From NCBI RefSeq assembly GCF_000380165.1, contig NZ_KB904673.1, positions 198-41,046 on the forward strand: a DNA stretch of 40,849 nucleotides, given 5' to 3'. Below are positions 23,722 through 31,377 of the stretch, one piece after another (position 1 is the stretch's first letter; each line of letters opens with the position of its first letter). A model generated the notes under the pieces. It did not search any database. It had not been told where the DNA came from and saw only the letters and a list, made by a program, of their open reading frames with translations. The position numbers and the translations under genes are program-made. The DNA comes from Wenjunlia vitaminophila DSM 41686. GTDB taxonomy: Bacteria > Actinomycetota > Actinomycetes > Streptomycetales > Streptomycetaceae.

Positions 23722-23895
23722 CCGGGCGGGCGACGGCGGCGGCCACCGCGGCGGGGCGGAGGCCCGGAGCCGGCGCGGGCCGGAGGCCGGTGGGCCGGGG
23801 AGCGGCGGTGCCAGGGGAACTAAACTGGCCGCGGAGTAGTCCCCTGCGCCGGTCTGGTCCGGACCGCCGCCCAGCCGTCCTGCGGGAGATGGAAC

Positions 23896-25182
23896 GTGAC
23901 CAACACCCCAGCGTCCGAGCACGGTGCTGATGTGATCGTTGTCGGTGCGGGGCCAGCGGGCTCCGTGACCGCCTATCACCTGGCCCGGTCGGGACTCGAT
24001 GTGCTGTTGCTGGAGAAGACGGCGTTCCCCCGCGAGAAGGTGTGCGGTGACGGGCTGACCCCGCGGGCGGTCAAGCAGCTCGTCGCCATGGGGGTGGACG
24101 TCTCCGAGGAAGCCGGCTGGCTGCGCAACAAGGGGCTGCGGATCATCAGCGGCGGGCTGCGCCTGGAGCTGGACTGGCCGGAGCTGGCCGCTTTCCCCGA
24201 CTACGGCCTGGTCCGCAAGCGCGCGGACTTCGACGAGATCCTGGCCCGCCAGGCGCAGAAGGCCGGCGCCCGCCTGTACGAACGGTGCAACGTCACCGGG
24301 CCGGTGCGGGACGAGCGCTCGGGGCGGATCACCGGGGTCCAGGCCAAGCTCGGCGAGGACAAGGCGCCGGTGACGTTCCGGGCCCCGCTGGTGGTGGCGG
24401 CGGACGGCAACTCCTCGCGGCTCTCCCTGGCCATGGGCCTGCACCGGCGTGACGACCGGCCCATGGGCGTGGCCGTGCGCACCTACTTCACCACGCCCCG
24501 GCACGAGGACGACTACCTGGAGTCCTGGCTCGAGCTGTGGGACCGGCGGGGTGCCCAGGACCGGCTGCTGCCCGGATACGGGTGGATCTTCGGGATGGGC
24601 GACGGCACCTCCAACGTGGGCCTCGGGGTGCTCAACACCTCGGCGTCGTTCAAGGAGTTGGACTGGCGCGAGGTGCTCAAGGCGTGGTGCGCCTCCATGC
24701 CCGAGGACTGGGGGTACACCGAGGAGAACATGACGGGGCCCATTCGGGGCGCCGCGCTCCCGATGGCATTCAACCGCCAGCCGCACTACGACCGGGGCCT
24801 GATGCTGGTCGGGGACGCCGGCGGAATGGTCAATCCCTTCAACGGCGAGGGAATCGCGTATGCGATGGAGTCCGGCGAGATTGCCGCCGGCGCCATTGTC
24901 CAGGCGCACGCCCGGGCCACGCCGGCGCAACGGGAACTCGCTCTGCAGAACTACCCGAGGATCCTCAAGGAGACGTACGGCGGCTACTACACACTGGGGC
25001 GGGCGTTCGTCCGTCTGATCGGCAATCCCACGGTGATGAAACTCTGCACCGAGCGCGGGCTGACACATCCGGTGCTGATGCGGTTCACCCTGAAACTGCT
25101 CGCCAACCTCACCGACCCGCGGGGTGGGGACGCAATGGACCGGATCATCAACGGACTCTCCAAGGTGACGCCGAGGTCGTGA
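23896..25182 (+). CDS. Geranylgeranyl-reductase-family FAD oxidoreductase, probable menaquinone reductase (MenJ-like)
   Basis: A 428-aa flavoprotein. It has the FAD-binding Rossmann motif VIVVGAGPAGSVTAYHLARSG (12-32), an EK dinucleotide-binding end, the conserved FPREKVCGDGLTPRAVKQL of the GGR family, a middle VVAADGNSSRL, and the second FAD motif LMLVGDAGGMVNPFNGEGIAYAMESG. Actinobacterial members next to menG partially saturate the isoprenoid side chain of menaquinone; mycobacterial MenJ is the named example. GTG 23896 has GGGAG 7 nt upstream. A TAAACT hexamer at 23821-23826 is a likely -10, giving a leader of about 65 nt. Confidence 0.88.
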   Translation: MTNTPASEHGADVIVVGAGPAGSVTAYHLARSGLDVLLLEKTAFPREKVCGDGLTPRAVKQLVAMGVDVSEEAGWLRNKGLRIISGGLRLELDWPELAAFPDYGLVRKRADFDEILARQAQKAGARLYERCNVTGPVRDERSGRITGVQAKLGEDKAPVTFRAPLVVAADGNSSRLSLAMGLHRRDDRPMGVAVRTYFTTPRHEDDYLESWLELWDRRGAQDRLLPGYGWIFGMGDGTSNVGLGVLNTSASFKELDWREVLKAWCASMPEDWGYTEENMTGPIRGAALPMAFNRQPHYDRGLMLVGDAGGMVNPFNGEGIAYAMESGEIAAGAIVQAHARATPAQRELALQNYPRILKETYGGYYTLGRAFVRLIGNPTVMKLCTERGLTHPVLMRFTLKLLANLTDPRGGDAMDRIINGLSKVTPRS

Positions 25183-25257
25183 CCGCCGGGTGGCGGGGCA
25201 GCCGGTGCCCCGCCACCCCGGGACGTCCCCGGGTCCGCCCGTGCCGCGGGCGACCGC

Positions 25258-25671
25258 TCAGCTCCCCGGCACCGGGTCCGCCCCCCGGCCGCCGTTGGGG
25301 GTGCAACGGGCCAGCCTGCGCCACGTCAGGACGCTGCCGCGCACCGCGCCGTGCCGGCGGAGCGCGGTGACCGCGTACGCCGAGCAGGTCGGGGTGTACC
25401 GGCAGCGCGGGCCGTACCGGGGGCTGATCCGCTCCTGGTAGTAGCGCACCGCGAGGTGCATCCGGCGGGCGAGGAGCCCCCGGGGCGCGCCGGGTTCCCG
25501 TTCCAGCCGCCGGGCGGTGGGGCCGAGGCCGAACACGGCGCAGCCCACCGCGGCCAGGACACGGGCGTGCATGAACAGTGAGAGATCGCAGCAGTCGGCG
25601 GGGCCGCAACAGTCCCCTCCACCGCCGTCCTTCTTCTTCTTGTTCTTTTTCTTTCGATCAAGGAACCCCAC
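25258..25671 (-). CDS. yidD: YidD membrane-protein insertion efficiency factor, with Lys/Cys-rich N-terminal extension
   Basis: A 137-aa protein. The C-terminal ~75 residues are classic YidD: AVRYYQERISPRYGPRCRYTPTCSAYAVTALRRHGAVRG, with its conserved PxC and CRYxPTCSxY cysteines. YidD assists YidC in membrane protein insertion and usually sits beside rnpA-yidC; here it is separate. The N-terminal extension carries a Lys run (RKKKNKKKKDGGGG) and a CC...CC pair (GDCCGPADCC), beyond the usual 70-100 aa length. GTG 25671 is used, with GGGGGA ~10 nt upstream; ATG 25572 would give the short form. It is divergent from nuoA across 456 bp. Confidence 0.88.
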   Translation of the reverse strand: MGFLDRKKKNKKKKDGGGGDCCGPADCCDLSLFMHARVLAAVGCAVFGLGPTARRLEREPGAPRGLLARRMHLAVRYYQERISPRYGPRCRYTPTCSAYAVTALRRHGAVRGSVLTWRRLARCTPNGGRGADPVPGS

Positions 25672-26127
25672 GAGTTTGTTTCCCCCGTTCTGTGTTGTTG
25701 ACGGAACCTGAGTTGTTCATGATGCGGTACTTCCGGGTCGCGTGGCAGCGCCGGGGCCGCTTGTGAATCCGGGGACATCCTTGTCCGGCACCTCGCCCGT
25801 TCTCCAGCGCCCCACGGCACTATCACGGCGTACTGCCCATATCAAATTTGCCCGGGGGGCATCTGGTTGCTAGCGGGCGCACCTCTCCGACCTGCGAGAA
25901 CGAGATGACGCGTCACCGAGGGTGAGCGTTTTCCCGCGACGCGTGGGGCTGGCGGCACGGCGTAGATCAGATGCTCTTCTGCCGGGTGTCGAAGATCACA
26001 AACACTGAACAGGACCCCGTGTCGCAGATCACAGATGCGGGGGCATAGGATGCACCCGATCGGGCTTGTGAACTGACTCACATATAGCCAACGCAGTCAT
26101 CGCCGACTGGAGAGAGGAGCCGAGGAC
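25672..26127. promoter_or_regulatory. 456-bp regulatory region upstream of nuoA
   Basis: No credible gene. It holds the Rex/CRP-like dyad at 26066-26083 and an inverted repeat TCACC-GAG-GGTGA at 25913-25925. Two 17-bp direct repeats beginning GTGTCG and containing AGATCACA lie at 25986-26002 and 26019-26035 (33 bp apart, 15/17 alike), with a partial AGATCA at 25964. Probable nuo promoter near TATAGC (26083-26088). The region near 25,830-26,100 is visibly less GC-rich than its flanks. Confidence 0.6.
26066..26083. promoter_or_regulatory. Rex operator-like site (alternatively CRP-like) at the nuo promoter
   Basis: TTGTGAA-CTGA-CTCACAT. It matches the actinobacterial Rex operator pattern TTGTGAA-N4-TTCACAA at 12 of 14 fixed positions and contains a CRP-type TGTGA-N6-TCACA. 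It overlaps a TATAGC -10 (26083-26088), so binding would repress. Rex senses NADH/NAD+ and is known to control nuo in Streptomyces coelicolor (from memory), which fits this place exactly. Confidence 0.7.
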
Positions 26128-26487
26128 GTGAATGCCTACGCGCCGATCCTCGTACTCGGGGGCCTCGCGGCCGTCTTTGCCATCGGGTCCGTGGTCGCCG
26201 CCGCCCTCATCGGGCCGAGCCGCTACAACCGGGCCAAGGTGGAGGCGTACGAGTGCGGCATCGAGCCGACTCCGCAGGCGGTGGGTGGCGGACGCTTCCC
26301 GATCAAGTACTACCTGACGGCGATGCTGTTCATCATCTTCGACATCGAGATCATCTTCCTCTACCCATGGGCGGTGTCGTTCGACGCCATGGGGCTGTTC
26401 GGGCTCGTCGAGATGCTGCTCTTCGCCCTCACCGTGGCGGTCGCCTACGCCTACGTGTGGCGGCGGGGCGGTCTGGAGTGGGACTAG
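26128..26487 (+). CDS. nuoA: NADH-quinone oxidoreductase subunit A
   Basis: A 119-aa membrane subunit of complex I at the quinone-site end of the membrane arm. Three transmembrane helices are visible (ILVLGGLAAVFAIGSVVAAALI, YLTAMLFIIFDIEIIFLYPWAV, LVEMLLFALTVAVAYAYVW). The family signature YECGIEP lies in the first loop, with the acidic FDIEIIF in helix 2. GTG 26128 has GAGAGGAG upstream. First gene of the operon; a 65-bp gap separates it from nuoB. Confidence 0.96.
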   Translation: MNAYAPILVLGGLAAVFAIGSVVAAALIGPSRYNRAKVEAYECGIEPTPQAVGGGRFPIKYYLTAMLFIIFDIEIIFLYPWAVSFDAMGLFGLVEMLLFALTVAVAYAYVWRRGGLEWD

Positions 26488-26552
26488 GGCCGGTTGGCGG
26501 GCCGTTGCCGTCGCCGAGGCTGCGGGCCGACATCTAGATTGGGGCAATTCGG

Positions 26553-27107
26553 ATGGGTATTGAGGAGAAGCTGCCGAGCGGCTTTCTGCTCGACACGGTC
26601 GAGAACGCCGCGGGCTGGGCTCGAAAGTCGTCGGTCTTCCCGGCCACCTTCGGCCTCGCCTGCTGCGCCATCGAGATGATGACGACGGGTGCGGGCCGCT
26701 ACGACCTGGCCCGCTTCGGCATGGAGGTCTTCCGGGCCTCGCCACGGCAGGCCGACCTGATGATCGTCGCCGGCCGGGTGAGCCAGAAGATGGCCCCGGT
26801 GCTGCGGCAGATCTACGACCAGATGCCCAACCCCAAGTGGGTGATCTCCATGGGCGTGTGCGCCTCCTCCGGCGGCATGTTCAACAACTACGCGATCGTG
26901 CAGGGCGTCGACCACATCGTCCCGGTCGACATCTACCTGCCGGGCTGCCCACCGCGCCCCGAGATGCTGATGGACGCGATCCTCAAGCTCCACGAGAAGA
27001 TCCGCAAGGAGCCGCTCGGGGTCAACCGCGAACGGGCCGCGGCCGAAGCCGAGGAGGCGGCGCTCAAGGCGCTGCCGACGATCGAGATGAAGGGGTTGCT
27101 CCGGTGA
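26553..27107 (+). CDS. nuoB: NADH-quinone oxidoreductase subunit B
   Basis: A 184-aa subunit that holds the terminal 4Fe-4S cluster N2, which hands electrons to menaquinone. Cluster cysteines are seen: C37-C38 (LACCAIEMM), C103 ([10 protein letters not shown]) and C132 (LPGCPPRPE). The C-terminal tail after ~155 is charged and Ala/Glu-rich, as in actinobacterial homologues. ATG 26553 gives the usual MGIEEKLP start. Its end overlaps a 31-aa ORF by 4 nt. Confidence 0.96.
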   Translation: MGIEEKLPSGFLLDTVENAAGWARKSSVFPATFGLACCAIEMMTTGAGRYDLARFGMEVFRASPRQADLMIVAGRVSQKMAPVLRQIYDQMPNPKWVISMGVCASSGGMFNNYAIVQGVDHIVPVDIYLPGCPPRPEMLMDAILKLHEKIRKEPLGVNRERAAAEAEEAALKALPTIEMKGLLR

Positions 27108-27199
27108 GCGACGCACGCGAGGCCGCCCGGCGGCAGTTGTCAGCGTCACCGCAGCTTCGCCTCGTGGGCGGAGAAGCGAACGAAGGGGTGCTCTGGTGA
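27104..27199 (+). CDS. Putative 31-aa peptide between nuoB and nuoC
   Basis: GTG 27104 overlaps the nuoB stop (GTGA), and its own TGA overlaps the nuoC GTG in the same way. It reads [17 protein letters not shown] followed by [22 protein letters not shown] lies ~8 nt before the start. It fills the whole gap between nuoB and nuoC without leaving untranslated bases. The ribosome-binding/overlap block before it (27089-27109) is nearly repeated before nuoC (27182-27201). It may be a real small protein or a coupling device that keeps ribosomes moving from nuoB to nuoC. Confidence 0.5.
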   Translation: MSDAREAARRQLSASPQLRLVGGEANEGVLW

Positions 27200-27909
27200 G
27201 CAGCGAGCCACATGTGAACGGCGGTGTGCCCGCCCCGCGGGGGGACGAGGGAGATCCCGTCAGCACCCGCCGCGGCATGTTCGGGGCCCACGGCTCCGGA
27301 GACACCTCGGGCTACGGCGGCCTGGTGCGTACCGTCCGGCTGCCCGGCGCCTCGGCGCGCCCCTACGGCGGGTGGTTCGACGAGGTCGCCGACGAGCTCG
27401 ACGGTGCGCTGGAGGAACAGGGCATCGACTACGAGCTGGCGGTGGAGAAGGTCGTCGTCGACCGCGGCCAGATCACCTTCCACGTCCGCCGGGAGCACCT
27501 GAAGCAGGTGGCGAGGACGCTGCGCGACGACCCCGCGCTGCGCTTCGAGTTGTGCGCCGGGATGAACGGGGTGCACTTCCCGCAGGAGACGGGGCGTGAG
27601 CTGCACGCCGTCTACCACCTGCGGTCGATCACCCACAACCGGCTGATCCGGCTCGAGGTCACCGCTCCGGACGCCGACCCGCACATCCCGTCGTTGGTCG
27701 AGGTGTACCCGACCAACGACTGGCACGAGCGTGAGACCTACGACTTCTTCGGGCTGATCTTCGACGGCCACCCGGCCCTGACCCGCCTGATGATGCCCGA
27801 CGACTGGCAGGGCTTCCCCCAGCGCAAGGACTACCCGCTCGGTGGCATCCCGGTCGAGTACAAGGGCGCCCAGATCCCGGCTCCGGACCAGCGGAGGTCG
27901 TACAGCTAA
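27196..27909 (+). CDS. nuoC: NADH-quinone oxidoreductase subunit C
   Basis: A 237-aa peripheral-arm subunit (30-kDa family) that contacts NuoB and NuoD. Signatures: [34 protein letters not shown], and the hallmark [40 protein letters not shown]. The N-terminal ~55 residues are a Gly-rich, poorly conserved extension common in actinobacteria. GTG 27196 has AAGGGG upstream; it overlaps the preceding ORF by 4 nt and nuoD by 1 nt (TAATG). Confidence 0.95.
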   Translation: MSSEPHVNGGVPAPRGDEGDPVSTRRGMFGAHGSGDTSGYGGLVRTVRLPGASARPYGGWFDEVADELDGALEEQGIDYELAVEKVVVDRGQITFHVRREHLKQVARTLRDDPALRFELCAGMNGVHFPQETGRELHAVYHLRSITHNRLIRLEVTAPDADPHIPSLVEVYPTNDWHERETYDFFGLIFDGHPALTRLMMPDDWQGFPQRKDYPLGGIPVEYKGAQIPAPDQRRSYS

Positions 27910-29243
27910 TGAGTACACCGCACAGCACCCACCAGGCGGAGTCCAGGGAGACCACCGAGGGCCCGGTCTACACCGTCACCGGCGGCGACTGGGACGAGGT
28001 CGTCCAGGCCGCGGGCCGCACCGACGACGAGCTCATCGTCGTGAACATGGGCCCCCAGCACCCGTCCACCCACGGTGTGCTGCGCCTGATCCTGGAGATC
28101 GACGGCGAGAACGTGCAGGAGGCCCGCTGCGGCATCGGCTACCTGCACACCGGGATCGAGAAGAACCTCGAGTACCGCACCTGGACGCAGGGCACCACCT
28201 TCGTCACCCGCATGGACTACCTGACGCCGTTCTTCAACGAGGCGGCGTACTGCCTGGGGGTGGAGAAGCTGCTGGGGATCGAGGACGACGTCCCCGAGCG
28301 GGCCAACGTCATCCGGGTCCTGCTGATGGAGCTGAACCGGCTCTCCTCCCACCTGGTGTGCATCGCCACCGGGGGTATGGAGCTGGGCGCCACCACGGTC
28401 ATGATCTACGGCTTCCGGGACCGCGAGATGATCCTGGACGCCTACGAGCTGATCACCGGCCTGCGGATGAACCACGCGTACTTCCGCCCCGGCGGGCTGG
28501 CCCAGGACCTGCCCCCGGGCAGCGTGGACCACCTGCGGGAACTGGTGAAGAAGCTGCGCAAGAACCTGCCGGAGTACGACAAGCTCGCCACCGGGAACCC
28601 GATCTTCCGGGCCCGGATGATGGGCATCGGCTACCTCGACCTCGCCGGCTGCATGGCGCTCGGCGCCACCGGTCCGATCCTGCGGTCCGCGGGCCTCCCG
28701 CACGACCTGCGCAAGTCGCAGCCCTACTGCGGCTACGAGAACTACGAGTTCGAGGTGCCGACCACCGACACCTGCGACGCCTACGGGCGGTTCCTGATCC
28801 GCATCGAGGAGATGCGGCAGTCGCTGAACATCGTCGAGCAGTGCCTGGACCGGCTGGAGCCGGGCCCGGTGATGGTCGGGGACAAGAAGATCGCCTGGCC
28901 GGCGCAACTGGCCCTCGGCCCGGACGGTCTCGGCAACTCCCTGGACCACATCAGGAACATCATGGGCACCTCCATGGAGGCCCTGATCCACCACTTCAAG
29001 CTGGTCACCGAGGGGTTCCGGGTGCCGCCCGGGCAGGCGTACGCGGCGGTGGAGTCGGCCAAGGGAGAGCTCGGCGCCCACGTGGTGAGCGACGGGGGCA
29101 CCAGGCCGTACCGGGTCCACTTCCGTGACCCGTCGTTCGTCAATCTCCAGTCGATGGCGGCGATGTGCGAGGGCGGCCAGGTCGCCGACGTGATCGTGGC
29201 CGTGGCGAGCATCGATCCCGTGATGGGAGGGGTGGACCGATGA
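27909..29243 (+). CDS. nuoD: NADH-quinone oxidoreductase subunit D
   Basis: A 444-aa subunit (49-kDa family) forming much of the quinone-binding cavity together with NuoB. Signatures: [22 protein letters not shown] at about 44-65, [36 protein letters not shown], and a C-terminal end [11 protein letters not shown] that matches the conserved quinone-site ...DxVxGxxDR. Start ATG 27909 shares one base with the nuoC stop; the end overlaps nuoE (ATGA). Confidence 0.96.
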   Translation: MSTPHSTHQAESRETTEGPVYTVTGGDWDEVVQAAGRTDDELIVVNMGPQHPSTHGVLRLILEIDGENVQEARCGIGYLHTGIEKNLEYRTWTQGTTFVTRMDYLTPFFNEAAYCLGVEKLLGIEDDVPERANVIRVLLMELNRLSSHLVCIATGGMELGATTVMIYGFRDREMILDAYELITGLRMNHAYFRPGGLAQDLPPGSVDHLRELVKKLRKNLPEYDKLATGNPIFRARMMGIGYLDLAGCMALGATGPILRSAGLPHDLRKSQPYCGYENYEFEVPTTDTCDAYGRFLIRIEEMRQSLNIVEQCLDRLEPGPVMVGDKKIAWPAQLALGPDGLGNSLDHIRNIMGTSMEALIHHFKLVTEGFRVPPGQAYAAVESAKGELGAHVVSDGGTRPYRVHFRDPSFVNLQSMAAMCEGGQVADVIVAVASIDPVMGGVDR

Positions 29244-30016
29244 CCACGCAGGTCAACCTGGGGCTGCCGGAGCTGCCCGCCGAGGACTATCCGGACGAGG
29301 TGCGCGCCCGCCTGGAGGTGGACGCGAAGGAGATCATCGCCCGCTACCCCGGCAGCCGTTCCGCGCTGCTGCCCATGCTGCACCTGGTGCAGTCCGAGGA
29401 GGGCTACGTCAGCCGCACCGGGATGCGGTTCTGCGCCCGGATGCTCGACCTGACCGACGCGGAGGTGGCGGCGGTCGCCACCTTCTACACCATGTACCGG
29501 CGCCGGCCGTCGGGCGACTACCACGTCGGGGTGTGCACCAACACCCTGTGCGCGATCATGGGCGGCGACCAGATCTTCGCCGAGCTCAAGGAGCACCTCG
29601 GCGTCGACAACCAGGGGACCACCGAGGACGGCACGATCACGCTCGAGCACATCGAGTGCAACGCCGCCTGCGACTTCGCCCCCGTGGTGATGGTCAACTG
29701 GGAGTTCTTCGACAACCAGACCCCCGATTCGGTCAAGCAGATGGTGGACGACCTGCGGGCCGGGCGCACCGTGTCGCCGACCCGGGGCGCGCCCCTGTGC
29801 TCGTTCAAACAAACGGCCAGGATCCTCGCTGGGTTCCCGGACACCCGCCCGGGCGCGGTCAGCGCGTCCGGCAGCGCGGGGCCGGCCTCCCTGGCCGGTC
29901 TGCGCCTGGCCAAGGGCGCAACCGCCCCGGCACGGCCGGACGCGGCCCACGGCCTGGTTCCGTCCCAGGGCGAGTCGACCGCTGAGAACGGTACGCAGGA
30001 AGGGGAGGGCCAGTGA
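29240..30016 (+). CDS. nuoE: NADH-quinone oxidoreductase subunit E
   Basis: A 258-aa subunit (24-kDa family) with the 2Fe-2S cluster N1a. Ligands C99 and C104 ([13 protein letters not shown]) and C140 and C144 ([12 protein letters not shown]) are present. The thioredoxin-like core ends near 185. The remaining ~70 residues are a low-complexity Ala/Gly/Pro tail ending GTQEGEGQ, longer than in E. coli. 4-nt overlaps with nuoD and nuoF. Confidence 0.95.
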   Translation: MTTQVNLGLPELPAEDYPDEVRARLEVDAKEIIARYPGSRSALLPMLHLVQSEEGYVSRTGMRFCARMLDLTDAEVAAVATFYTMYRRRPSGDYHVGVCTNTLCAIMGGDQIFAELKEHLGVDNQGTTEDGTITLEHIECNAACDFAPVVMVNWEFFDNQTPDSVKQMVDDLRAGRTVSPTRGAPLCSFKQTARILAGFPDTRPGAVSASGSAGPASLAGLRLAKGATAPARPDAAHGLVPSQGESTAENGTQEGEGQ

Positions 30017-31377
30017 CCACCGCCGCACCCGGCAGCTACGGGACGGGTCCGGAGAAGCTGCTGTCCCCGGTGCTCTCCGAGATCTGGGACGAGCCGGAGT
30101 CCTGGACGCTGGAGACGTACCTGCGCCACGACGGCTACCAGGGCCTGCGCAAGGCCCTCGCGATGCCGCCGGACGACGTCATCGCCCTGGTGAAGGAGGC
30201 GGGGCTGCGCGGCCGTGGCGGCGCGGGCTTCCCCACCGGCATGAAGTGGCAGTTCATCCCGCAGGGCGACGGCAAGCCGCACTACCTGGTCGTCAACGCT
30301 GACGAGTCCGAGCCGGGCACCTGCAAGGACATCCCGCTGATGTTCGCCAACCCGCACGTGCTGCTCGAGGGCATGCTGATCGCCTGTCACGCGATCCGGT
30401 CCAACCACGCCTTCATCTACCTGCGCGGAGAGGTCGTCCCCGTGCTCCGCCGGCTCCACGAGGCGGTCCGCGAGGCGTACGAGGCCGGGTACATCGGCCG
30501 GAACGTCCTCGGCTCCGGCCTGGACGTGGACATCACCGTGCACGCCGGCGCCGGCGCCTACATCTGCGGTGAGGAGACGGCGCTGCTCGACTCCCTCGAG
30601 GGACGCCGCGGCCAGCCCAGGCTGCGCCCGCCGTTCCCCGCGGTGGCCGGCCTCTACGCGTGCCCCACCGTGGTGAACAACGTGGAGTCCGTCGCCTCGG
30701 TGCCGTCGATCCTGCACCGCGGCAAGGAGTGGTTCCGCTCCATGGGCACCGAGAAGTGCCCCGGGTACACGCTGTACTCGCTGTCCGGACACGTGGTCAA
30801 CCCCGGTCAGTACGAGGCCCCGATGGGCATCACCCTGCGACAGCTCCTGGAACTCGCGGGGGGCATCCGCCCAGGGCACCGACTGAAGTTCTGGACCCCC
30901 GGCGGCTCCTCCACCCCGCTGCTCACCGAGGAGCACCTGGACGTCCCGCTGGACTTCGACAGCGTCGCCGCCGCCGGGTCGCTGCTCGGCACCAAGGCGT
31001 TGCAGTGCTTCGACGAGACCACCTGCGTGGTGCGCGCGGTCACCCGGTGGACGGAGTTCTACGCCCACGAGTCCTGCGGCAAGTGCACGCCCTGCCGCGA
31101 GGGTACGTACTGGCTGGTCCAACTGATGCGGGACATCGAGGCCGGCAAGGGAACCCTGTCCGACCTGGACAAGCTCGCCGACATCTCGGACAACATCTTC
31201 GGCCGCTCCTTCTGCGCGCTGGGCGACGGCGCCGCCGCGCCCATCCTGTCCTCGCTCCAGTACTTCAGGGACGAGTACGAGGCCCACATCGAGCAGCGCG
31301 GCTGCCCCTTCGACCCGGCCGCGTCCACCCTCTGGGCCGACCAGCCGAGCACCGCTCACCAGGAGGTGAACGCATGA
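30013..31377 (+). CDS. nuoF: NADH-quinone oxidoreductase subunit F
   Basis: A 454-aa NADH-binding subunit (51-kDa family). FMN/NADH-binding [16 protein letters not shown] is at 65-79, [14 protein letters not shown] follows, [18 protein letters not shown] is in the middle, and the N3 4Fe-4S ligands are [12 protein letters not shown] plus a later Cys in [14 protein letters not shown]. It takes two electrons from NADH to FMN and passes them singly to the cluster chain. Starts at GTG 30013 within a GTGA overlap; an AGGGGAGGG stretch lies just upstream. Confidence 0.96.
   Translation: MTTAAPGSYGTGPEKLLSPVLSEIWDEPESWTLETYLRHDGYQGLRKALAMPPDDVIALVKEAGLRGRGGAGFPTGMKWQFIPQGDGKPHYLVVNADESEPGTCKDIPLMFANPHVLLEGMLIACHAIRSNHAFIYLRGEVVPVLRRLHEAVREAYEAGYIGRNVLGSGLDVDITVHAGAGAYICGEETALLDSLEGRRGQPRLRPPFPAVAGLYACPTVVNNVESVASVPSILHRGKEWFRSMGTEKCPGYTLYSLSGHVVNPGQYEAPMGITLRQLLELAGGIRPGHRLKFWTPGGSSTPLLTEEHLDVPLDFDSVAAAGSLLGTKALQCFDETTCVVRAVTRWTEFYAHESCGKCTPCREGTYWLVQLMRDIEAGKGTLSDLDKLADISDNIFGRSFCALGDGAAAPILSSLQYFRDEYEAHIEQRGCPFDPAASTLWADQPSTAHQEVNA

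Noticed and set aside
21339-25068. Long minus-strand frames opposite the DUF1266, menG and reductase genes
   Set aside because: Antisense to clear enzyme genes; no recognisable fold and no ribosome-binding site.
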